Shown here: in pieces, positions 17,275 to 24,603 of the stretch
How positions within the stretch are numbered: position 1 is the first letter of the stretch
Layout of the letters: every line of letters starts with the position of its first letter
Assembly: GCA_903894755.1 (NCBI GenBank)
Contig: CAITRH010000744.1
Coordinates: 1 to 39,923, forward strand
Length of the DNA stretch: 39,923 bases
Origin: an uncultured delta proteobacterium
Lineage (GTDB): Bacteria > Myxococcota_A > Polyangia > Polyangiales > Polyangiaceae
Direction: 5' to 3'
Translations under genes and position numbers: made by a program
Notes under the pieces: generated by a model
The model's database searches: none
Seen by the model: the letters and a program-made list of their open reading frames with translations, nothing else
Told to the model about the DNA's origin: nothing

Positions 17275-18147
17275 ATGCCCAACGTAGAACTCGTCCCCCT
17301 CAAGCAACTCTCCGCGTTCCGTCGCATCGCCATCGGCACCTGGCAGACCTCGTACGACCCTACGGTGTACGGCTCCATCGACCTTCGTATGGAAAAGGCT
17401 CTCGCCTACATGGAGGCCTTTCGAGAGCGCACCGGAAAACGCATCACCGTCACCCACCTGGTGGCCAAAGCTGCCGCGGAAGCCTTGCACCGATGTCCCG
17501 AGGCCAACGCCATCCTGCGGTTCAATCGCATCTACCTCCGAAAGTCCGTCGATATCTCGATCTTGGTCGTCCAGCCCGACGAAGGTCGGAGCAAAGTCGA
17601 CCTGGCCACCTGCACCATTCGGAACGCAGACCAAAAGACCCTCTACGCGCTCGCCCTCGAGATCGAAGAACAGGTGGGAAAAGTCCGCAATCGTCAAGAC
17701 CCCGCGATGGAGCAAGGGAAAAAGACCCTAGGCATGGTCCCGCTCTTTCTCATCAACTTCATGCTCAAGGTCATCGCGTTTCTTACCTATGCGCTCAACC
17801 TCGACATGCGACGCTTTGGAATCCCACGGGACCCCTTTGGAAGCGTCACGGTCACCAACATCGGATCGCTAGGGCTCGACCTCGGGTTTGTCCCGCTCGC
17901 CCCCTACACACGCGTCCCCCTCATGGTCGCCGTAGGCGCCATCAAAGTACAACCCGTTGTCGAAGGAGAGCAGGTGGTCCCAGGAAAAGTCATGCGCCTC
18001 ACATCGTCCTTCGACCATCGTTTGATCGATGGGTTCCATGCGAGCGTGCTTGCGAAAGCCATGGTCGACTACCTGGAAACGCCGTTTGAACACCTCGACA
18101 AGATCGAAGACCTCCCCGCGACCCAAGAGACGCTCGCCACAGTCTGA
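17275..18147 (+). CDS. Stand-alone 2-oxoacid dehydrogenase E2-type acyltransferase domain
   Basis: The 290-residue product corresponds to the catalytic (2-oxoacid_dh) domain of E2 acyltransferases. It shows an N-terminal substrate-binding region, VTHLVAKAAAEALHRCPEAN, the FGSVTVTNIGSLGLD segment and the catalytic SFDHRLIDGFHAS (H-x-x-x-D-G, His near residue 247). The lipoyl and E1/E3-binding domains of ordinary E2 proteins are absent, and no E1 or E3 gene is nearby. A hydrophobic insert (LGMVPLFLINFMLKVIAFLT) replaces part of the usual core and could associate with membrane. It may acylate a small substrate using acyl-CoA like chloramphenicol acetyltransferase, which shares this fold; that is inference. 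Confidence 0.85.
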   Translation: MPNVELVPLKQLSAFRRIAIGTWQTSYDPTVYGSIDLRMEKALAYMEAFRERTGKRITVTHLVAKAAAEALHRCPEANAILRFNRIYLRKSVDISILVVQPDEGRSKVDLATCTIRNADQKTLYALALEIEEQVGKVRNRQDPAMEQGKKTLGMVPLFLINFMLKVIAFLTYALNLDMRRFGIPRDPFGSVTVTNIGSLGLDLGFVPLAPYTRVPLMVAVGAIKVQPVVEGEQVVPGKVMRLTSSFDHRLIDGFHASVLAKAMVDYLETPFEHLDKIEDLPATQETLATV

Positions 18148-18208
18148 ACCTCCCGTCGCCAGCTGCGATGGATGGTCCCGAGCCTCAGGAGAATTCCAAT
18201 TGGAAGCG

Positions 18209-18445
18209 ATGCAGCCCTTTCGTGCCCACGTTCAAAACGGCCGCCTCGTCATCGACGAGCCTACCAACTTGCCCGAGGGCGAGGTCGTCTACTTGACGCC
18301 GGTTGACGGCATACAAGGCGCAGACTTCGACGCGGACGAACGATCGGCGTTGCACCAAGAGCTGCAAGCCGCCATCGCCGAAGCAGACGCCGGGCAGACG
18401 GACGACTTCGCGCGGGTCATCGCCGAGCTGCAGCGACAACTGTGA
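18209..18445 (+). CDS. Putative antitoxin of a ParE/RelE-type pair
   Basis: A 78-residue acidic protein. Its N-terminus, MQPFRAHVQNGRLVIDEPTN then LPEGEVVYLTPV, matches the small beta-hairpin style of AbrB/DUF104-like antitoxins. The C-terminal half is a helix (LHQELQAAIAEADAGQTDD) that would wrap the toxin. It stops four bases into the toxin gene (GTGA overlap), the usual arrangement for toxin-antitoxin pairs. Start at ATG 18209; the frame is open upstream over the end of the E2 gene. Confidence 0.7.
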   Translation: MQPFRAHVQNGRLVIDEPTNLPEGEVVYLTPVDGIQGADFDADERSALHQELQAAIAEADAGQTDDFARVIAELQRQL

Positions 18446-18741
18446 AGGTTCATGTCTCGAAAAGGGCTCGTCGCCAGATCGAAAAGATCCATACCTGGTG
18501 GGTTGAACACCGACCTGCGGCCCGCGCGCTCTTTCTCGACGAGCTCGCCGCAGCGGACCGTCTTCTCCGCGTGACTCCTGAACTGGGCCTGGTGTACTGC
18601 GAGCAGAAGACCGGAACCGTCCGTCGTCTGCTGCTTCCAAAGACACATCATCACCTGTACTACCGATACCGAGCGGACCTCGAAGAGGTTACGATCCTCT
18701 GCGTTTGGGGGGCTCCGAAGGGCCACACGCCAGCGCTGTGA
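18442..18741 (+). CDS. ParE/RelE-superfamily toxin
   Basis: A 99-residue basic protein beginning at GTG 18442: MKVHVSKRARRQIEKIHTWW, then the helix hairpin RALFLDELAAADRLLRVTPE, LGLVYCEQKTGTVRRLLLPK, and the end HHHLYYRYRADLEEVTILCV with WGAPKG. This is the ParE/RelE fold signature: two helices, then strands with R-R-x-x-(L/I)-P and a final strand followed by W. Members either poison gyrase (ParE) or cut ribosome-bound mRNA (RelE); the sequence alone does not decide, though the length and R-x-(H/Y)xxxYR pattern lean to ParE. Confidence 0.85.
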   Translation: MKVHVSKRARRQIEKIHTWWVEHRPAARALFLDELAAADRLLRVTPELGLVYCEQKTGTVRRLLLPKTHHHLYYRYRADLEEVTILCVWGAPKGHTPAL

Positions 18742-18896
18742 CCGAGCCAGCGCAGTCTCCCCTAGCAAATCCAAACGATCCGCTGGCTCCTCGACCCTCC
18801 GTATCAAGGGTCCTCGAGTCTCGCGGCTCCGGGCCTCGTCGTTCACCGGGATGACACCTTGGACTGACCCGCGCGCTCTTATAGTGTGCGCCCGCC
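18742..18896. other. 155-bp gap with a possible dispersed intergenic repeat
   Basis: The gap holds gagccagcg and its complement cgctggctc about 30 bp apart, then another small inverted pair (gaccct/agggtc). A following cctcgagtctcgcggctccg region translates on the minus strand to HPGERRGPEPRDSR, a phrase often produced by intergenic repeats in high-GC genomes. No second copy is visible in this window, so the repeat status is a guess. The mgtE promoter probably lies in the last 60 bp (a cttatagtg box at about 18878). Confidence 0.3.
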
Positions 18897-20276
18897 ATGC
18901 GCCTCTCGTTCCTCCTCGGCCCGGATATCAAGCAAATCCTAAAGGAGGACCCCGACCAGGTGCGCGAGCTCCTCGACGAGCTCCACGCCGAGGACCTCGC
19001 CGACATCTTTTCTGAGCTCGACTCCGACGAGGCCGCTGCACTTCTTGCCCGCCTCCCCGCCGAGGACGCGGCTCCGATCTTCGAGCGCCTCGAGGAGCAC
19101 GAACAAGAAGAGATCGTCGCCCAAATGCCCACTGAGCACGTCGCCCAGATCGCCAGCGAGATGGCCGCTGACGACCGTGCCGACCTGTTCAACTCGCTCC
19201 CCGAAGCTGTCGGCGTCGAGCTCCTCGAAAGCCTCCAAAGAGTCGACCCGCAGGCCGCCGAAGAGGTGCGCGAAATCGAGCGCTGGCCCGACACCAGCGC
19301 CGGCCATCTCATGAACACTCGCTTCGTCATCGTCAGCCTCGGCCTCACAGCACGCGAAGCCATGGCCAGCATCCGAACCTACGCCAGCCAAAACGACGAG
19401 TTCGTCTACAACGCCTACGCCCTCCAGGGCGACCGCCTCGTCGGCGTCGTGTCGGTCCGCGACCTCATTGTCGCCGAGCCCGACGACCGACTCTCCGACC
19501 TAGTGCGCAGCCACATCATCAGTGTCCCCCCGACGCTCGACCAGGAAGACACCGCACGGCGCATGGCCAAATACGACCTCAACGCCATGCCCGTCGTCGA
19601 CGACCAGGGCGTCATGTTGGGCATCATCACCATCGACGACATCATCGACGTGCTCGTGCAGGAGCAGACCGAGGACGTTCAAAAGATCGGCGGTATCGAG
19701 CCGCTCGATGTCCCCTATTTCCAGACCAGTTTCCTCTCCTTCATCCGCAAACGCGGCGTCTGGTTGGTGGTCCTCTTCATCGAGGAGTTCTTCACGCAGA
19801 CCGCCATGCGCCACTACGACTACGTGCTCGATGCCATCAAAGGCGCGACCTACTACGTGCCTCTCCTCATTTCGACCGGCGGAAACTCCGGCGGACAATC
19901 ATCCAGTCTGATCATCCGCGGCCTCGCGGTCGGCGAGATCAAGAAGGGCGACTGGTGGCGCATCTTCATTCGTGAGCTCGGGATGGGCGTCGTGCTCGGC
20001 GCCATGCTCGGGTTCATCGGCATGCTCCGGGTCCTCATGTACAAGGATCAATCGTTTAAGTTTGCGCTCACCATCGGACTCACCCTCGTAGCGATCGTGA
20101 TGACCGGGTGCACGGTCGGTTCGATGCTTCCGCTGGTCCTCAAACGCTTTGGCGTGGACCCCGCCACGAGCTCGGCGCCGTTCATCGCAAGCCTGGTCGA
20201 CGTGCTCGGGATCATCGTCTTTGTGCACGTCGCAAAGGTCGTGATGGCCAGTGTCCTCGCAGGGGCGCATCCGTGA
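18897..20276 (+). CDS. mgtE: Magnesium transporter MgtE
   Basis: A 459-residue Mg2+ channel/transporter with the full MgtE layout. An acidic N domain (residues 1-130, repeated LLARLPAEDAAPIFERLEEH type helices) is followed by two CBS domains (about 135-265, ending in VDDQGVMLGIITIDDIIDVL) that sense cytosolic Mg2+, a plug helix, and five membrane helices. The pore signature PLLISTGGNSGGQSSSLIIR and the last-helix metal-binding region PFIASLVDVLGIIVFVH are present. The gate closes when Mg2+ occupies the N-CBS domains. It is followed after 38 bp by purM. Confidence 0.96.
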   Translation: MRLSFLLGPDIKQILKEDPDQVRELLDELHAEDLADIFSELDSDEAAALLARLPAEDAAPIFERLEEHEQEEIVAQMPTEHVAQIASEMAADDRADLFNSLPEAVGVELLESLQRVDPQAAEEVREIERWPDTSAGHLMNTRFVIVSLGLTAREAMASIRTYASQNDEFVYNAYALQGDRLVGVVSVRDLIVAEPDDRLSDLVRSHIISVPPTLDQEDTARRMAKYDLNAMPVVDDQGVMLGIITIDDIIDVLVQEQTEDVQKIGGIEPLDVPYFQTSFLSFIRKRGVWLVVLFIEEFFTQTAMRHYDYVLDAIKGATYYVPLLISTGGNSGGQSSSLIIRGLAVGEIKKGDWWRIFIRELGMGVVLGAMLGFIGMLRVLMYKDQSFKFALTIGLTLVAIVMTGCTVGSMLPLVLKRFGVDPATSSAPFIASLVDVLGIIVFVHVAKVVMASVLAGAHP

Positions 20277-20314
20277 CCGTTTACGTATCGCCCGACCGGG
20301 ACTAGCGTTTGCGC

Positions 20315-21370
20315 ATGTCCATCACGTATCTCGAGGCAGGGGTCGACATCCAGGCTGGCGACGCGCTGATCGAACGCATCAAGCCTCTCGCGCAGGCAAC
20401 ACGCATCCCCGAGGTGATCGGCGGGCTCGGAGGATTCGCTGGCCTTTGCCGAGTCCCGGGCGACATCGACGACCCGGTTCTTGTGAGCGGAACCGACGGG
20501 GTTGGAACCAAGCTCAAAGTCGTCTTCGCCGCAGACATGCACGACACCGTGGGGTTTGACCTGGTGGGAATGTGCGTCAACGACGTGCTCACCACCGGGG
20601 CGCGTCCCCTCTTCTTCCTCGACTACTTCGCCACAGGACGGCTCAACGTCGACCTGGCCGAACGCGTGATCCGCAGCATTGCGAGCGCCTGCAAAGAAGC
20701 GGGATGCGCCCTCCTCGGCGGCGAAACCGCCGAGATGCCCGGGATGTACCCTGACGGTGAATACGACCTCGCGGGCTTTGCTGTCGGTGTGGTCGCGCGC
20801 TCGCGCCTCATCGATGGAACTCGTGTCCAGGCCGGCGATGCGCTCATCGGACTCCCTTCGAGCGGCCTGCACTCCAACGGCTTTTCCCTGGCGCGCAAGG
20901 TGCTCCTTGAGAAAGCCAGGCTCCCACTCAAAGAGCCCATGGCGTCACTCGGCGGCCTCACCCTCGCCGAGGCGCTCCTCGTGCCGACCCGCATCTACGC
21001 GCGTCATGTCCAGGCCCTTCTTGCCACCGTCGACGTCCACGCCATGAGCCACATCACCGGGGGAGGCATTCCAGGAAACCTACCGAGGGTCCTGCCCGAG
21101 GGGCTCGACGCGGTGATTCAGTGCGAGTGGCCCCGCGCTCCCATTTTCGACCTGCTCGCAGAGCTCGGTCCGGTGGGATCCTCGGAGATGCATCGGACCT
21201 TCAACTGCGGTATCGGCTTCATCTTCGTGGTGGCCCAATCCGATTGCGACCGCGCGATCGCGTCCCTTCGCGCTCTGGGCGACGAGCCGGTGCTCCTGGG
21301 CGAGGTCGTCGACGAGGGACGCGACGTAGCCTTCGAAGACCGCGTGATCTGGCGCGGCGCGCGACCTTGA
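20315..21370 (+). CDS. purM: Phosphoribosylformylglycinamidine cyclo-ligase
   Basis: AIR synthetase of de novo purine synthesis: it closes the imidazole ring of FGAM using ATP. The 351-residue product has the PurM landmarks SGTDGVGTKLKVVFAADMHD (nucleotide and substrate loop), LVGMCVNDVLTTGARPLFFL, CALLGGETAEMPGMYPDGEY and LPSSGLHSNGFSLARKVLL. A TTG two codons upstream of the chosen ATG would add only Met-Arg. Its TGA overlaps the ATG of purN by one base, so the two are translationally coupled. Confidence 0.96.
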   Translation: MSITYLEAGVDIQAGDALIERIKPLAQATRIPEVIGGLGGFAGLCRVPGDIDDPVLVSGTDGVGTKLKVVFAADMHDTVGFDLVGMCVNDVLTTGARPLFFLDYFATGRLNVDLAERVIRSIASACKEAGCALLGGETAEMPGMYPDGEYDLAGFAVGVVARSRLIDGTRVQAGDALIGLPSSGLHSNGFSLARKVLLEKARLPLKEPMASLGGLTLAEALLVPTRIYARHVQALLATVDVHAMSHITGGGIPGNLPRVLPEGLDAVIQCEWPRAPIFDLLAELGPVGSSEMHRTFNCGIGFIFVVAQSDCDRAIASLRALGDEPVLLGEVVDEGRDVAFEDRVIWRGARP

Positions 21371-21987
21371 TGCGGCTCGGCGTCCTCGTTTCGGGCAGTG
21401 GAACCAACCTCCAAGCGATCCTCGATGCCGTGGCGACCGGCGCCCTCGACGCCTCCGTAGCGGTCGTGATCTCCAACGTCTCCACTGCAGCCGGACTCAC
21501 CCGCGCAAGCAACGCTGGGGTCGCCACCGAGGTGGTGAACCATCGCGAATATGCGAGCCGCGAGGCGTTCGATACGCGCCTTGTGGAGCGCCTTCGGCAC
21601 CATCAGGTCGACACCGTGGTCTTGGCGGGGTTCATGCGCATCGTGACGCGGGTGCTCCTCGAGGCGTTTCCAAGGCGCGTGGTGAACATCCATCCCGCCC
21701 TCTTGCCGTCCTTCGCAGGGGTCCATGCGCAGCGTCAGGCGCTCAACTACGGGGTGCGCGTGGCCGGGTGCACAGTGCATCTGGTCGACGAGGGGACCGA
21801 CACGGGCCCCATCCTGGCGCAGGCCGTGGTGCCGGTACTTGACGACGACGACGAAGAGAGCCTTGGCGCGCGCATTCTCGTTCAGGAGCACGCGCTATTG
21901 CCCAAGGTGCTCCAGTGGATGGCCGAGGGGAGAGTTCGCGTCGAGGAGCGTTTGGGTAGACGTCCACGGGTGTTTGTGACGGGCTGA
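21370..21987 (+). CDS. purN: Phosphoribosylglycinamide formyltransferase
   Basis: GAR transformylase, the folate-dependent step-3 enzyme of purine synthesis, 205 residues. It begins MRLGVLVSGSGTNLQAILDA (phosphate loop) and contains LAGFMRIVTRVLLEAF. The catalytic core is VVNIHPALLPSFAGVHAQ (Asn and His) and VHLVDEGTDTGPILAQAVV (catalytic Asp). It overlaps purM by one base and is followed three bases later by the FAD oxidoreductase gene. Confidence 0.96.
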   Translation: MRLGVLVSGSGTNLQAILDAVATGALDASVAVVISNVSTAAGLTRASNAGVATEVVNHREYASREAFDTRLVERLRHHQVDTVVLAGFMRIVTRVLLEAFPRRVVNIHPALLPSFAGVHAQRQALNYGVRVAGCTVHLVDEGTDTGPILAQAVVPVLDDDDEESLGARILVQEHALLPKVLQWMAEGRVRVEERLGRRPRVFVTG

Positions 21988-21990
21988 CCG

Positions 21991-23514
21991 GTGGCGAAGC
22001 ATTACGACGTGGTGGTGCTCGGCGGAAGCTTAGGAGCGCTGGCCACGGCGGCGTTGTTAGCGCGCCGGTCGTGGCGGGTGTTGGTGCTTGGCCAGGGGTA
22101 TCGCAGGTCGCTCTACGGGTTCGAGGGGCACACGCTCGCGCGTCGTCTGTTTACCTTTGTGAGCTACACGTCGCCCGTCTGGAGTCGGGTGATCATCGAG
22201 CTTGCGCAGTCGCAGGCGTTTCGGAAGCGCGTGATGGCCTTGGACCCGATGTTTCAGGTCCTTGGAAAGCGGCTTCGGCTCGATGTCCCGCCCGATGCGG
22301 AGCTGTTCGGGACCTACGTCGAGAGGGTGTTTCCAGGGTCTCGTCGCATCGTTGACGAGCTCTATATGGAGCTTGCGCGGACCAATGCGTCAGCCGACGC
22401 GGCGTTCGAGCGTGACGCGGTTTGGCCTCCCGGGACCTTTTGGGAACGTCGCGAGACCGAGCGCATCGCAGAGACCTTGCCGCATCTGGACGACGGCGAG
22501 GTGCCATCGTTTCTGGCACAGTTTCCACGGGATCATGGCTACCGGGCGTTGGTGGAGGTCCCCGCTGTATTTGCGAGCCACGCCACGAATTTCCCCTCGT
22601 TTGCGCTAGCTCGTTTGCACGGGGCGTTCACACGCGGCTTGGTTCGGTTGGCGCGTGGCGAGGACGAGGTGGTGGACTTTCTGGTCGATCGGATTCGCGC
22701 TCACGGGGGGCAAGTCGAGCTGGGCGAGCAGGCGGTGCGGATTGCGGTGAAAGCCGGGCGTGTGACTGGGGTCCTGCGTGAGGGAGAGGCGCGCGCGGTA
22801 GGGGCGAATTTTCTGGTGTCGAGCCTTTCGACGCGTGGGGTGGTGGACTTGGCTCCCGAGTTTCCGCTACCTCGGAGGGTCTTTGCGGGGCTTCCAGAGC
22901 TCTTTGCGAGGGAGTTCCGGTTTGTGCTGTCGGCGGTAGTACGTGACGAGGGGCTGGCCGAGCCACTGGGCCACGAAGCGTTTTTACTGCCAGATGACGC
23001 GAGGCTTCCGCGGGTGCATCTGACAAGGGGGACAGGCAGCGAACCGGGGACCAGTCTGTTGGTGGCCGAGGCGCTGTTTCCAGACGGGACTGCGGTACCC
23101 GTGGTGCGTGCGAGGCAGGTCGTGCTCGACATGGTGGCAGGGGTTCTTCCGTACCTAGAGCAGCACTTGGTACTGGTGGACTCGCCACACGATGGACTTC
23201 CCCTTTGGGACTACCGGACAGGGCGGCGACTGGAGGTAGAGCGGGCGTTATTGCGGTCAGGGGGAGCGAGTCTCGAGGCGGAGCCGATGGCGGCGCGGTG
23301 GTTGGTGGAGCCGTTTCACTTCCATGGTCTCGGGGCCGAGCCATTGCGGACGCCGCTAGGGGGAGCATTTATAGTGGGTCCCACGGTACTTCCAGCGTTG
23401 GGACAGGAGGGGGAGCTATTGGCCGCGTGGAGCGTGGCGCGGCTGATCACGAGGACCGATCGAGCGAGGGAGAAGATGCGGCGGGAGCTGTGGAGCCGTG
23501 TGGAGATAGGATGA
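21991..23514 (+). CDS. FAD-dependent oxidoreductase, phytoene-dehydrogenase-like
   Basis: A 507-residue flavoprotein with GTG start at 21991. The N-terminal Rossmann motif is DVVVLGGSLGALATAALLAR (a G-G-x-L-G-A variant of GxGxxG). The substrate-domain helices and a C-terminal GGAFIVGPTVLPALGQEGEL segment, which binds the FAD ribityl chain, follow the CrtI/protoporphyrinogen oxidase pattern. It probably oxidises or isomerises a lipid or isoprenoid, but nothing around it is a carotenoid gene, so the substrate is open. It sits three bases after purN and overlaps the next lipoprotein gene by four bases, so the purine genes, this enzyme and the lipoprotein look like one transcript. Confidence 0.75.
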   Translation: MAKHYDVVVLGGSLGALATAALLARRSWRVLVLGQGYRRSLYGFEGHTLARRLFTFVSYTSPVWSRVIIELAQSQAFRKRVMALDPMFQVLGKRLRLDVPPDAELFGTYVERVFPGSRRIVDELYMELARTNASADAAFERDAVWPPGTFWERRETERIAETLPHLDDGEVPSFLAQFPRDHGYRALVEVPAVFASHATNFPSFALARLHGAFTRGLVRLARGEDEVVDFLVDRIRAHGGQVELGEQAVRIAVKAGRVTGVLREGEARAVGANFLVSSLSTRGVVDLAPEFPLPRRVFAGLPELFAREFRFVLSAVVRDEGLAEPLGHEAFLLPDDARLPRVHLTRGTGSEPGTSLLVAEALFPDGTAVPVVRARQVVLDMVAGVLPYLEQHLVLVDSPHDGLPLWDYRTGRRLEVERALLRSGGASLEAEPMAARWLVEPFHFHGLGAEPLRTPLGGAFIVGPTVLPALGQEGELLAAWSVARLITRTDRAREKMRRELWSRVEIG

Positions 23515-23900
23515 AGTCCGTAGCGTTTGCGTTAGTTTTCCTGGCGACGTGTTCGGATCCGGCGGGTCGGGAGGCGCGGTCGTTGGTAGCGATGGTCGAC
23601 AGGTACCGATTGGTCGGAGCAGAGGCAAAACCAGGCGCGGCAGCGTCGGTACGAGCGCTATTGTGCAACGACAGTCAGGTGTGCGACGCGAAGCGGGTTT
23701 GTGTGGGGGGCATTGACGCGTTGGAGCGGTCGACGTCGCTGCGACGCGAGGTTGAGATCGCGGTTACCGAGGCAACTCGAGACCGCACGGAGCTCCTGAA
23801 AAAACTTGACGAAGCCGAGGCGCTTCTTCACGAGGGGGGCGAGAAGCTCGAACAGTGTGACAAGCAGTTGATGGCGTTGAGGACCAAGCATCGTCTTTGA
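23511..23900 (+). CDS. Small putative lipoprotein with coiled coil
   Basis: ATG 23511 (ATGA overlap with the preceding stop) starts a 129-residue product: MKSVAFALVFLATCSDPAGR, a signal peptide with a near-lipobox (LATC). A pair of cysteines (LLCNDSQVCDAKRVC) and a strongly helical, charged C-terminal region (LLKKLDEAEALLHEGGEKLE) follow, likely to form a coiled coil. I do not recognise it; this form is common for envelope-anchored helper lipoproteins in Myxococcota. Its coupling to the oxidoreductase suggests a shared envelope function. Confidence 0.6.
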   Translation: MKSVAFALVFLATCSDPAGREARSLVAMVDRYRLVGAEAKPGAAASVRALLCNDSQVCDAKRVCVGGIDALERSTSLRREVEIAVTEATRDRTELLKKLDEAEALLHEGGEKLEQCDKQLMALRTKHRL

Positions 23901-23934
23901 CCGCGGCTGTCGGAACCATGCTTATCGTCGGTTT

Positions 23935-24225
23935 CGGGAGATAAGCGCTCGGGATCGCCCTAAACCTACGAAGTTTCGGGACGCAAGCGCCAGGTTTCGG
24001 GAGACAAATGTCAAAGATCGCCCGAAACTTGCGAAGTTTAGGGACACAAGTGCTCGGTTTCGGGAGACAAGCGTCAAAGATCGCCCGAAACTTGCGAAGT
24101 TTAGGGACACAAATGCCAGGGATCGCCCGAACTCTGCGAAGTTTAGGGACACAAGCGCTAAAGATCGCCCGAAACCGACGAAAGTTCGTTCGAAACCGAG
24201 CAAGACCGCAGCTTGAGAAGGGCGA
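23935..24225. repeat. Tandem repeat array 2, built from 21-bp sub-units
   Basis: Copies of gatcgccc begin at 23953, 24016, 24079, 24121 and 24163, spaced 63, 63, 42 and 42 bp, all multiples of 21. The 63-bp period breaks into three 21-bp pieces with a common plan (gatcgcccgaaacttgcgaa, then g; tttagggacacaagtgctcg, then g; tttcgggagacaagcgtcaa, then a). Both strands stay open through it, giving low-complexity frames (NLRSLGTQ on plus, NFASFGRSL on minus) that I do not annotate as genes. It fills the gap between the small lipoprotein and the next gene. Confidence 0.9.
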
Positions 24226-24255
24226 ACCCTTCGAAACCATGGTAGCTTGACGTCC

Positions 24256-24594
24256 ATGGCAATCCTCTATCGCGACGAAACGATCACCTGCGACGACGAC
24301 GGGATCACAATTGACTGGTATCATTTCCCCTTGGGGACAGCCAAACGCATTACCTATACGGACATGAAGAAGCTCGAGACGTACAGGCTCGGGTTCATGT
24401 CAGGTCGCTACAAATACTGGGGAGGCAGCTTTCGGTACTGGCTGAACCTCGATTGGAAACGGCACAGGAAGACCACCGGCATCGTCGTGTACCACACGGG
24501 GTATGTGTGTCCGATCCTGACTCCCGACGATCCGGACGCAGTGTTGCGCATTTTGCAAGAGAAAACGGGACTAACCGCCACGAAGGCATTCTAG
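24256..24594 (+). CDS. Small hypothetical protein, PH-like fold possible
   Basis: A 112-residue soluble protein beginning MAILYRDETITCDDDGITID, continuing with a strand-rich, aromatic middle (RLGFMSGRYKYWGGSFRYWL) and ending in a helix (PDDPDAVLRILQEKTG). An antiparallel sheet closed by a C-terminal helix, with a 'P-D-D-(P/A)' turn before the helix, is the plan of bacterial PH-like domains that read membrane-protein or lipid partners. The likeness is only structural. ATG 24256 was chosen over a TTG at 24247. The next gene starts nine bases after its stop. Confidence 0.6.
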   Translation: MAILYRDETITCDDDGITIDWYHFPLGTAKRITYTDMKKLETYRLGFMSGRYKYWGGSFRYWLNLDWKRHRKTTGIVVYHTGYVCPILTPDDPDAVLRILQEKTGLTATKAF

Positions 24595-24603
24595 GAGACA
24601 GCG

